From NCBI GenBank assembly GCA_035295225.1, contig DATGJI010000045.1, positions 1 through 64,000 on the forward strand: DNA of 64,000 nucleotides. The letters are read 5' to 3'. The stretch comes from Candidatus Eremiobacteraceae bacterium (GTDB lineage: Bacteria > Vulcanimicrobiota > Vulcanimicrobiia > Eremiobacterales > Eremiobacteraceae). The position numbers and the translations under genes were made by a program. Below the pieces are notes generated by a model. It saw nothing but the letters and a program-made list of their open reading frames with translations, did not search any database and had not been told where the DNA came from. Positions 18,007-25,767 of the stretch are shown here, in pieces. Position 1 is the first letter of the stretch. Each line of letters starts with the position of its first letter.

Positions 18007-19044
18007 TCGAGCGACGTAGTCATCGACGGCATCCAGCCAACGCCGCTTCTCTTCGCCGCCTGCAAACGAGGCGGCGAAGCCATTTTTTGCGATCGTCGCG
18101 AGTTCATCGCGGCAGAGGGGCATTTCCGATGCGCGCTGGTATTCTTCTACGAGCGTCGTTGCGAAGAACGCCGGATCGTCTGAACTCAGAGTAACGGAGA
18201 CGCCGGCTGCGAGCCAATCGGGCAGCGGGTGTTTTTCGCGTGCAGGGAGCGCCCGCGTGATCGCGTTGCTCGTCGGACAGGCGTCGACGGTAACGTTCTT
18301 CTGGCGAAGCATCTTTGTGATCTCTTCGTGCCCGCGTGCCGCGATACCATGGCCGATCCGCTCCGCGAGTAGTAATTCGACGGCATCCACGATACTCTCC
18401 ACGCCTGCGGCTTCTCCCGCGTGGACGGTGCGGCGCAAACCGACTTCCTTCGCACGTTCGTAGACGCGTTGGAAATCGCGCGCCGGAAACCGAGATTCGT
18501 CGCCCCCTAGTCCGACGCCGACAACCCCGTAATCTCTCAAATGCAACGCGAGATCGATATCGAGCAGGGCGTCAGCTTCGCCGAGATTGCGCACCATGTC
18601 GATGATGATCAACGACGAGATGCCGGACTTGCCTCGAGCTTCGGTCATGGCTACATGGATCGCACGACCCGTCGCGAGAAGATCGAGATCGGGAAAGAAT
18701 TTGCGTTGCGTGGCAGGCGACCACATTATCTCTGCGTGCGTTATACCTTGCACCGAAGCAGATGCAAGATATGCTCTCACCACTTCTTCGAAATCTTTCG
18801 GCTTCTGCAGTGCTCGAACAACGCGAAGAAACGCTGTGAGGAACGAATCGAAATCGTCGCAACAGAATAGCTGATCCGGGTTACCGCTGACGTCCAAGCC
18901 GTTTCGCCGCGCGATCTGCGCATACAGCGCCGGCGATATCGTGCCTTCGAGATGCACGTGCAGCTCGGGCTTAGGCAAGCCGATGATCCAACGACGAAGA
19001 TCAACGCTCTGACTTTTGTCGTCCACACGCGGCGCGTCACTCAC
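17992..19044 (-). CDS. add: Adenosine deaminase family protein
   Basis: 350 aa, the usual size. Metal and catalytic residues are all visible: HVHLEG (His29, His31) near the start, HAGE (208-211) with the catalytic Glu211, His232 in ERIGHG, and Asp289-Asp290 in SSDDPAFF. The enzyme deaminates adenosine to inosine, or adenine to hypoxanthine in related members, in purine salvage. The SSDDP replaces the usual NTDDP, a minor variant that leaves the ligand aspartates intact. No purine genes are adjacent. Confidence 0.92.
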   Translation of the reverse strand: MSDAPRVDDKSQSVDLRRWIIGLPKPELHVHLEGTISPALYAQIARRNGLDVSGNPDQLFCCDDFDSFLTAFLRVVRALQKPKDFEEVVRAYLASASVQGITHAEIMWSPATQRKFFPDLDLLATGRAIHVAMTEARGKSGISSLIIIDMVRNLGEADALLDIDLALHLRDYGVVGVGLGGDESRFPARDFQRVYERAKEVGLRRTVHAGEAAGVESIVDAVELLLAERIGHGIAARGHEEITKMLRQKNVTVDACPTSNAITRALPAREKHPLPDWLAAGVSVTLSSDDPAFFATTLVEEYQRASEMPLCRDELATIAKNGFAASFAGGEEKRRWLDAVDDYVARSAIP

Positions 19045-19086
19045 GCCGCGGGAGGTACGGTGGTACTTGTCGTGGTACCTATCGAA

Positions 19087-19160
<74 letters not shown>

Positions 19161-19235
19161 GAAATCGGGACGCGCAATCCCTTACACGATGAGGAATGGC
19201 GCGTTCTTCTTTTTGGCAACGAAGCATCTTAACGC

Positions 19236-19697
19236 ATGTTCTTCGACTTTGCTCCGAGGTGTCCGGTGAACGAACATCACACGCCAAGTCCCGAATCATT
19301 TTCTGCTATCGAGCGGCTTCTTGTCGAGCGGCCGAATCTGCGTACGTTCTGTCGTGTCGAGGTCGAGGAAACGGAAAGGTTCTACGTGGTCCAAGTTCCG
19401 GCGCCCGTTAAGGATCACGGCGATCTCTGGGTCAGCACTGCTGATAGCGAATTCACCGTTTCGTTTGACAAGTGGCACAGTCACCACGACTTTGAAGAGG
19501 TGGCTGAAGTGGTGGCGCTAGTCGATGGGATCATGGAAGAGCGGCTGGTTGTAACGGTCAAGACCCTGGACGGCAAGTGGAGCGGTTCGACCATCCATCC
19601 GCGAGCCGAGTCGCCCCACGCCTCTTTCGAGAGCTGGCAGGGCGAAGCGTACACGCGGTCGTGGAGAGGAACCTATGACGCGCCTCCCCCAGCGTAA
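19236..19697 (+). CDS. Hypothetical protein
   Basis: 153-aa soluble protein, acidic overall, with aromatic/His clusters such as FDKWHSHHDFEE and an all-beta look in the second half. No signal peptide or membrane segment, no domain recognised. It lies alone after tRNA-fMet and could be of recent arrival. Start uncertain by a few codons. The 185 bp after it (to 19882) contain no gene I can support. Confidence 0.6.
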   Translation: MFFDFAPRCPVNEHHTPSPESFSAIERLLVERPNLRTFCRVEVEETERFYVVQVPAPVKDHGDLWVSTADSEFTVSFDKWHSHHDFEEVAEVVALVDGIMEERLVVTVKTLDGKWSGSTIHPRAESPHASFESWQGEAYTRSWRGTYDAPPPA

Positions 19698-19882
19698 TGA
19701 CCCACCCTTCTGGAATGGCTGGAATCTCCCGCGATCTTCAAAGTCGCGAGATAGCCGAGTCGAGAGAGACGCCGCATCGAGCGGCTTACTAGCGATCGGC
19801 CGACCTTGCGGGCTTACAGCACAAGGAAGAATTGTGGACAAGCGCCACTTTAGTGCGTATCGCACTCGTTAGCACTGCGCCG

Positions 19883-20272
19883 TTAGTGCTCGCGGGCACC
19901 GTTCTGAACCGAGAGCTCCCAACGATACCCGTCCGGATCGTGAAACCACAAGGCCATATGCGGCGAGCCCGACGCTGTTGGTCCGATCTCATCGCCTGGA
20001 TCCTCCAGTTCTACGCCGTTTTTCTTCAACGTCTCGAGCGCTTCGCGCAGCGAGCGCATACTATCGAGGCGAAACGACATGTGGTCGATCGTCTCCGGGT
20101 GTGGTGTGCCTTTGAAGAACCCGATAATAATCGCATCGTTCGTCAGCCCGATGGCCTCGTCGGACCGGAACATTTCCTGAAGATCGAAGTTCTTGAGCCA
20201 AAACTGCGCGCTCTTCTCCGGGTCTCTGACGCCAAGGCTGAAATGCCAGACCGCACCAAGTTGCACTTTCAC
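19883..20272 (-). CDS. VOC/glyoxalase-superfamily protein
   Basis: About 129 aa. The single betaalphabetabetabeta module is recognisable from FSLGVRDPEKSAQFW at the start to HMALWFHDPDGYRWELS at the end, the latter typical of metal-binding glyoxalase-like domains. Start chosen at GTG 20272 because AGGAGG lies 8 nt before it; the longer ATG at 20299 lacks this. Members include glyoxalases, dioxygenases and resistance proteins; the reaction is unknown. Confidence 0.85.
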   Translation of the reverse strand: MKVQLGAVWHFSLGVRDPEKSAQFWLKNFDLQEMFRSDEAIGLTNDAIIIGFFKGTPHPETIDHMSFRLDSMRSLREALETLKKNGVELEDPGDEIGPTASGSPHMALWFHDPDGYRWELSVQNGAREH

Positions 20273-20659
20273 GTCCCGTACCTCCTCATAACGAACCAAG
20301 TTGCGGTTGTTCGCGATCTGATTGCGCGCCTACTTCGCCGACAGCAAACCCAACGAAACACGCGCGAAGCGTTCTGCGCTGTCTCATCTGAGCCTTCGGG
20401 ACTCCGCGACACCGCCGACCAAACCACATTTATAGCGATGGCCCACGCGGTCGTGTCTAACGGGAACTGCACCTACAGCTTTCGTCCTACTGAGGGCTTT
20501 GGTGGTAATTCGATCTCTCTGACGCGGCCGATTGAAGATGGCTTGGGGACTTTCGGCCCACAGCAGCGTGTAGCGGTTGGTTACGATTGACGCAGGGGAG
20601 CCGTATCAATCCGTTCGAAGGCCGTGGCAATCACTCACGAGCGCGAAGACGGAGCAATC
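20273..20659. other. Intergenic region, no gene supported
   Basis: 387 bp between divergent VOC and NHL-lipoprotein genes. A 50-aa frame (ATG at 20438, stop at 20590) is open but shows no domain, signal peptide or ribosome site, and I do not accept it as a gene. No strong hairpin or known riboswitch pattern was seen. Confidence 0.5.
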
Positions 20660-21673
20660 ATGAGACGTATAAACGTGGCGGCTTTAACCATGCTTGCGGC
20701 ACTGTCTGTCGGTGCATGTCAAGGTCAACCTTCCGTCATGAACGGCGCTCAATCGCAATCGGACGCGTTGCGGCAAGTCGGCGCGCGCGGCGCGACGCCC
20801 GCACTCGGAACCGGATTTATGTACGTCAACAGCGGGAGCTCGAACGAGATTACCGCGTATCCGAAAGCGGGCAATGGCGACATCGTGCCGTCAGCAACGC
20901 TAAGCGGGTCGAACACGCAGCTGGACGATCCAACCGACGTGTTCGTGGCGACGAGCGGCAAGATCTACGTGACGAACTGGATCACCAGTGCGGTGACCGT
21001 CTACCCGGCGGGGGCGAAGGGCAATCATGCGCCGAGCCAGGTGATATCGGGAGGCAACACGCTTATGAGCCTTCCGGCGGGCATTGCCACCGATTCGGTC
21101 GGTGATATCTACGTCGTGAACTACAACCTCAATACGGTCACCGTGTACGCAGCCAACGCGACTGGCAACGTCGCACCGATCCGGACCATAACCGGTCCGA
21201 GTACCCACCTGCTCCATCCGATCAGAGTCATGATCCTTGCGAACGATGACATGGTGGTGGTCAATCGCGGTCACAACTCGATCGAAGTATTCGCAAAGAA
21301 CGCGAATGGCAATGCCACTCCTATCCGCACCATCATCGGCGTGAACACAGGATTGCTTGTTCCCGACGGCGGCGCGGTGGACAGCAGCGGCCGAATCTAC
21401 ATCACCAATCTCACCGCGGCCAGTGTCACCGTATTTGCCCCCACCGCGAACGGCAATGTGAAGCCCGTGCGCACGATCTCGGGGAGCAACACCGCTATGG
21501 ACAAGCCGTCCGGCATCGCAGTCAACCCTGCCGGCACGATCTTCGTCTCCAACGAAGGGAACAGCACCGTGACCACCTACGCGCCCGGAGCCGACGGAAA
21601 CGCGCCACCGGCGACGACGATCGGCGGCACGAATACGTTATTGGATTTTCCGAACGGAATTTCGTTCCACTAG
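20660..21673 (+). CDS. NHL-repeat lipoprotein
   Basis: 337 aa from the ATG with GGAG 6-9 nt upstream. Lipobox SVGAC (Cys20). The mature protein consists of six or more near-regular repeats of about 48 residues with the pattern GN-xPxxTIxGxNT-L-xPxGIAVDxxGxIYVTN, a beta-propeller. Such lipoproteins are probably surface or periplasmic binding scaffolds; no enzyme signature. The strong repeat conservation suggests recent expansion by internal duplication. Confidence 0.82.
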   Translation: MRRINVAALTMLAALSVGACQGQPSVMNGAQSQSDALRQVGARGATPALGTGFMYVNSGSSNEITAYPKAGNGDIVPSATLSGSNTQLDDPTDVFVATSGKIYVTNWITSAVTVYPAGAKGNHAPSQVISGGNTLMSLPAGIATDSVGDIYVVNYNLNTVTVYAANATGNVAPIRTITGPSTHLLHPIRVMILANDDMVVVNRGHNSIEVFAKNANGNATPIRTIIGVNTGLLVPDGGAVDSSGRIYITNLTAASVTVFAPTANGNVKPVRTISGSNTAMDKPSGIAVNPAGTIFVSNEGNSTVTTYAPGADGNAPPATTIGGTNTLLDFPNGISFH

Positions 21674-21695
21674 CGATTCGGCATGAGCAGCCGCA

Positions 21696-22102
21696 ATGAG
21701 CGTTCACGTTTACGGGATCAACCATATCGCGATCGAGGTCGACGACATCGAAAAGGCCGTCGCCTTCTACGAAGATGTCTTCAATCTCAAGAAACTTGAC
21801 GAGGGCGAAGGCGACGCCTTCTTCAAGATCGGCGAGCACCAATTCTTGGCGATATTTGAAGTCGCCGAAGTACGACCGGACGCAACGCGCCACTTCGGGT
21901 TGATAGTTCGCGACGAAGCGCAAATCGCGGCAGTGCGTGAAAAGTTGACCAAGAAGTATCACATCAAATTAGGCAAGCGCTTTCGCTGCGATTTCCGCGA
22001 TCCGTGGGGCACCACATCCAAGTGGTCGACCTGCACGACGAATCGCTGGTCTGGTTGCTTCCTTACCAGGAAGTTCAGAAGGCCGGCATCAGCTTCGACT
22101 AG
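21696..22102 (+). pseudogene. VOC-family protein with a 1-bp frameshift near the C-terminus
   Basis: Opens with a normal VOC domain (INHIAIEVDDIEKAVAFYEDVF) and stays in frame to DPWG at about 22010. Then the reading frame switches. The alternate frame continues the expected fold (HHIQVVDLHDESLVWL) to a TAG at 22100-22102, whereas the original frame runs into an Arg/Ser-rich tail to 22124. A single missing base around 22010-22013 explains this, as GGC-AC-CAC replaces an expected GGC-AAC-CAC. It may be a sequencing error or a real inactivating change. Confidence 0.75.
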
Positions 22103-22892
22103 CGGAAACGTTTGCGAAGGATAGTCCGGCGTCGGACACGGCATGTGTCGCGCTGTCAAAGAGCAAGCGACGAAGTATCTCAATCACCAGCACGGCACTA
22201 AATAGCGCTAAGGCAGGGAAAACCGCTGCCCACCATGCGATGCCGATGTTCTCCGGAAGGTTTGTCAGCATGCTTCCCCACGATGCGGTTGGCGGCTGTG
22301 TTCCCAAACGGGAGAAATCGAGAGTGGCAAGCAAGATGATCAATCGCGTGAGATCATACACGGCCTGATCGAGCGATGCGGCCAGCGCGCCGCGCTTACC
22401 GTGCTCGCTTCTCGCGAGTCTCGCAATCCGCGGCGAGAAGACAAGACCCATGAGCACTGCGAGCACGAAGAGCGGCAGTGTCGGGGAGCGCTGAGCTCCG
22501 ATCGCGATCATCGCGATCACGAAGGCCCACGGTGGGAAACACGATATGGCCGCTTCGAATCGCCGAACGACGAACCCAAAATACGGCCCCGCGCGCGCCG
22601 AAATCGCGATGCCGGCGCCGAGCATGACCTCGACAGCGACGGCGATGAGTGGGACCAATAGGCTCACCATACCGCCAAACACCAAGCGCGCGAGTAAGTC
22701 GCGACCGACTTCATCCGAGCCGAGCACGTGCCCGTAGCATTTCGACGCATCGACAAAACACGGCGGTAAAGGCGTGCCTTCCCATTTGGGGTCGATGAAG
22801 AACGGGTCGAATCTGACCTGCGTAGCGGCAACGATGGTGAAGACGACGGCGATGGCCGCAACCACAGCCGCTGCTGCGCGCCGCCTACCCAT
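22089..22892 (-). CDS. DppC/OppC-like ABC transporter permease
   Basis: 267 aa from the ATG at 22892. About six membrane segments. It has the DppC-type start (an extracytoplasmic loop after TM1) and the motif HVLGSDEVGRDLLARLVFG, typical of the DppC N-terminal loop. The start ATG overlaps the stop of the DppB-like gene by 8 bp (ATGGGTAG), so the two are coupled. Together they would form the membrane channel of a peptide, nickel or similar ABC importer. No solute-binding protein or ATPases are next to them. Confidence 0.82.
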   Translation of the reverse strand: MGRRRAAAAVVAAIAVVFTIVAATQVRFDPFFIDPKWEGTPLPPCFVDASKCYGHVLGSDEVGRDLLARLVFGGMVSLLVPLIAVAVEVMLGAGIAISARAGPYFGFVVRRFEAAISCFPPWAFVIAMIAIGAQRSPTLPLFVLAVLMGLVFSPRIARLARSEHGKRGALAASLDQAVYDLTRLIILLATLDFSRLGTQPPTASWGSMLTNLPENIGIAWWAAVFPALALFSAVLVIEILRRLLFDSATHAVSDAGLSFANVSASRS

Positions 22893-23628
22893 TGACGTCC
22901 TTTGCCATCTTACCACGCTGCACTATCAGCTCGACTATGCACCGTATCGCCAACACCACAAGGGCATTGACGATGAGGACGACTGTGAATACAAACGCAT
23001 CCCGCCTGTCAAAAGGCTCTGGGACGCCAAGCAAATAGCCCTCCCCCTTCCAGCGATAAAAGTACTCTCCAATCATCGCCGCGCTGATCAGACTCGGCAA
23101 TCTGTCGGCGAACAGCACCGCAAGTCCGCGGACCGTCGACGACGGTCGCGCTCCGTCGTTCGTGCCGCGTGCTCTACGTCTGTCGAAGAAATCCACGAGA
23201 AACGGCAATTGATACATCGTGAGGACGACGACAGGCGCGACAAGATACCCAAGCTGGCGGCCAACCGGGCACGGCACCGCACAAGACTCGATTGTTAGCA
23301 CCGAAACGAACACCGCGCCGATTGCCGACGCGAAAACGGGAAGCGACTGCAGCAATGTGGCAATCACCGTCACCGCTCCCCGGAATGCGCGAGCTGTGGG
23401 AAGCGACAGCACGAAACCAAGCGCCGCGGCGAGAAGAAACGAGATGAGGACCGGCTCGAGGGTAACTGGCACGCGTGCTGCGATTTCTCCGACGATCTTG
23501 CCGTCGAAGGCCGCGGGCTGAACCGCGAGCCGCAGAGCCCCGAGCGCTGCCGCGAGCGCAAAGACGACGACTACGATAGCAAGTGCCGTCGCAGTGACCC
23601 GGAAAAGCGCCGAACGAGCGCCGTTCAC
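22885..23628 (-). CDS. DppB/OppB-like ABC transporter permease
   Basis: 247 aa, shorter than typical DppB (about 300), with five or six membrane segments. The EAA-like cytoplasmic loop is degenerate but the C-terminal LISAAMIGEYFYRWKGEG region matches DppB-like permeases. It is the first gene of a two-gene unit with the DppC-like permease. Partners are missing nearby, so the pair may work with ATPases encoded elsewhere. The region before it (23629-23711) holds no gene. Confidence 0.75.
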   Translation of the reverse strand: MNGARSALFRVTATALAIVVVVFALAAALGALRLAVQPAAFDGKIVGEIAARVPVTLEPVLISFLLAAALGFVLSLPTARAFRGAVTVIATLLQSLPVFASAIGAVFVSVLTIESCAVPCPVGRQLGYLVAPVVVLTMYQLPFLVDFFDRRRARGTNDGARPSSTVRGLAVLFADRLPSLISAAMIGEYFYRWKGEGYLLGVPEPFDRRDAFVFTVVLIVNALVVLAIRCIVELIVQRGKMAKDVNG

Positions 23629-23711
23629 GTCACGCAGCCCATTTGGGGGCGTTTTCTACGACTGGCGCATCGAATCCGCGCAGATTTCCAAAGAGGTATG
23701 CAGGTCTAACA

Positions 23712-24389
23712 TCAGCTTTTACTAGCCCGCCTGCCTTTCGATTTGCGCTCCGCGCCGAGATAGCGGAGAAACGCCCGCGTCAATTCCGCAACCAACTCGT
23801 CGTCGGTCTTGGGCAGCCGCGGATCCGGCACGCCGGGCAACGCGTCGAACACGATGATCTCCTGCAGCGTGAACCCGACGAGCATTATGGCGAACATGGC
23901 CGCCTGGCGCGGATCGGGATGGTTCATCTCAGCCTTCTTCGACAACAGGAAGTCCGCCACGCGCTGCACCGATCGAACGCTGAGGTCGACCGTCTTCTTC
24001 TTGAACGCCGCGCTCGAGTGCGACGTGATGATTTGATGCATCGCGCCCAGCATCTTGGCGTTGCGGCGCTGGGTCGCCAGACTTTGGCGCACCATCGTTT
24101 CCGCGAACTCCGGGAGCGACAAACGTTCGGCCTTGTCCGACGTCAGCGCGGATGCGGTGGCCGCGTCGAGTGACTCAAGCGTCTGCAGGACGACCGCGCG
24201 CATGAGGGCGTCCTTGTTGGGGAAGCGTCGATAGACCGAACCCGGCGACAGGCCTGCGCGCGCGGCGACCTTGGGGACCGTCGCACCCTCGAGCCCCTTT
24301 TCATTTAGGATATCTCGGGCAGCCTTCATCAGTCCCTCGAGAGACTTGCGGCTGCGCGCCTGCTGAGGCGCTAGAGGCTTCTTAGCCAT
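23712..24389 (-). CDS. TetR-family transcriptional repressor
   Basis: 225 aa. N-terminal HTH: ARDILNEKGLEGATVPKVAARAGLSPGSVYRRFPNKDALM is the classic TetR pattern (shown here only in part as GLSPGSVYRRFPNK). The C-terminal helical ligand domain is followed by a basic tail (KSKGRRASKS). Divergent from an MFS exporter with an 80-bp shared intergenic region containing a palindrome over the -10, so it most likely represses the exporter. The ligand is unknown. Confidence 0.93.
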   Translation of the reverse strand: MAKKPLAPQQARSRKSLEGLMKAARDILNEKGLEGATVPKVAARAGLSPGSVYRRFPNKDALMRAVVLQTLESLDAATASALTSDKAERLSLPEFAETMVRQSLATQRRNAKMLGAMHQIITSHSSAAFKKKTVDLSVRSVQRVADFLLSKKAEMNHPDPRQAAMFAIMLVGFTLQEIIVFDALPGVPDPRLPKTDDELVAELTRAFLRYLGAERKSKGRRASKS

Positions 24390-24429
24390 GCTCCCTTCTC
24401 ACATCGGCATGCCGGCCGAAACGCGGGTC

Positions 24430-24465
24430 TTGACAAAAAGTGAATGTAGGTTTACATTTACATTC
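24430..24465 (+). promoter_or_regulatory. Promoter and TetR-type operator for the MFS gene
   Basis: -35 TTGACA at 24430-24435, 17-bp spacer, -10 TACATT at 24453-24458. An imperfect dyad with arms GAATGTA (24442-24448) and TACATTC (24459-24465) covers the -10. The expected transcription start lies within a few bases of the ATG at 24470, so the mRNA would be nearly leaderless. TetR binding is inferred. Confidence 0.6.
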
Positions 24466-24469
24466 GACT

Positions 24470-25696
24470 ATGGTGACAGCCGTTCTTGCCGATTCTACCA
24501 AGGCGACTTCTCCGCTTCACAATCGCTATTTCCGGCTATTGTGGGCCGGTCGCGCGATCTCCGGTCTGGGGGATCAGTGTTATCTCGTGGCGCTGCCGTG
24601 GCTCGTCCTCCAGCTCACCACCTCGGGCGTCGCACTCGGCACCGTCATGATGACCGGTGCGATTCCCACGGCCGTCCTTATGCTCGTGGGCGGCGTGCTC
24701 TCCGATCGTCTTTCTGCGCGCCGGATACTGCTTGTCACGACATCAGTGCGAGCCGTATGTGTCGCAGCGATAGGCGCGCTCGTCGCTCTGCATGTCGTCG
24801 CACTCTGGCAGATCTACCTCCTTGCGCTTGCCTTCGGGATTGCGGACGCCTTCGCCGCCCCCGCGTCTCAGACACTTGTGCCCTCCATCCTCGAAAGAGA
24901 GCAGCTTCCAGCCGCCAGTTCCATCACCCAGAGTACGCAGCAGCTGGCTATGATCATCGGACCGGCGCCGGCCGGACTGCTCGTCAAACTCTTGGGAACT
25001 GCGTGGGCGTTCTTCATTGACGCATTCAGTTTTCTCTTCGTCATCGCAGCGTTGTGGCGGATTCCCGATCCGCCGATGTCGCAAGCCGGCAAAGCGCGCA
25101 GCGGCATCCTCAACTCGATCGCTGAGGGATTGCGTTACATCAACGCCGATGTCGCGATGCGCTCGCTGCTGTTTGTCGCAGCGGCGCTCAACTTCTGCGT
25201 TGCTGGTCCGGTTTCGATCGGACTTGCGTGGATCGCGAAACAGCATTTCGGCTCGCCAATCGCGTTTAGTGTTTTCGTCGCCTCCGTTGCCGCCGGTGGT
25301 CTCGCGGGCGCAGTCGCGGCCGGCATACATACGCCGCACAGGCGCGGCGTCTTGATGCTTGCAGTGAGTTTTATGGTGGCGCTCGGCACTGCGTTGCTCG
25401 GCGTTGTGACGCAAGTGTGGTCCCTCAGTGCTGTGCTGTTCGCTATGGGCGCCGCGTCGGGCTATCTCAATGTCCACCTCGTCGCATGGTTCCAGCAGCG
25501 CGTTGATCGCGACATGCTCGGGCGGACCATGAGCGTCATCATGCTAGCCGCCGTCGGCCTGCAACCCCTCTCGCTTGCCTTTGCGGGCATCGCCGTTGCA
25601 TGGAGCGTCGCTGGGATGTTCGCCGGTTCTGCCGCGTTGATGCTCGCGGTCACCATATTGGCCGCACTGCACAAACCGGTGAGAGATATCGAGTGA
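24470..25696 (+). CDS. MFS exporter, MFS_3/EntS-like
   Basis: 408 aa from ATG 24470, 12 membrane segments. The loop GGVLSDRLSARRIL after TM2 matches the MFS signature, and the N-terminal RYFRLLWAGRAISGLGDQ is characteristic of the MFS_3/EntS-like exporters. Regulated by the divergent TetR protein, so a drug, metabolite or siderophore exporter is plausible. A longer frame from 24440 would start inside the operator and is less likely. Confidence 0.88.
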   Translation: MVTAVLADSTKATSPLHNRYFRLLWAGRAISGLGDQCYLVALPWLVLQLTTSGVALGTVMMTGAIPTAVLMLVGGVLSDRLSARRILLVTTSVRAVCVAAIGALVALHVVALWQIYLLALAFGIADAFAAPASQTLVPSILEREQLPAASSITQSTQQLAMIIGPAPAGLLVKLLGTAWAFFIDAFSFLFVIAALWRIPDPPMSQAGKARSGILNSIAEGLRYINADVAMRSLLFVAAALNFCVAGPVSIGLAWIAKQHFGSPIAFSVFVASVAAGGLAGAVAAGIHTPHRRGVLMLAVSFMVALGTALLGVVTQVWSLSAVLFAMGAASGYLNVHLVAWFQQRVDRDMLGRTMSVIMLAAVGLQPLSLAFAGIAVAWSVAGMFAGSAALMLAVTILAALHKPVRDIE

Positions 25697-25767
25697 CCGG
25701 GCGGCCCCACTCCTCGGAAACGCCTGTGCTCTCGGCGTAATCTAGGTTCCAACTGGGCCGCAACCGA

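Noticed and set aside
20438-20590. 50-aa plus-strand frame in the gap before the NHL lipoprotein
   Set aside because: No domain, ribosome site or signal peptide; composition is like the surrounding non-coding sequence.
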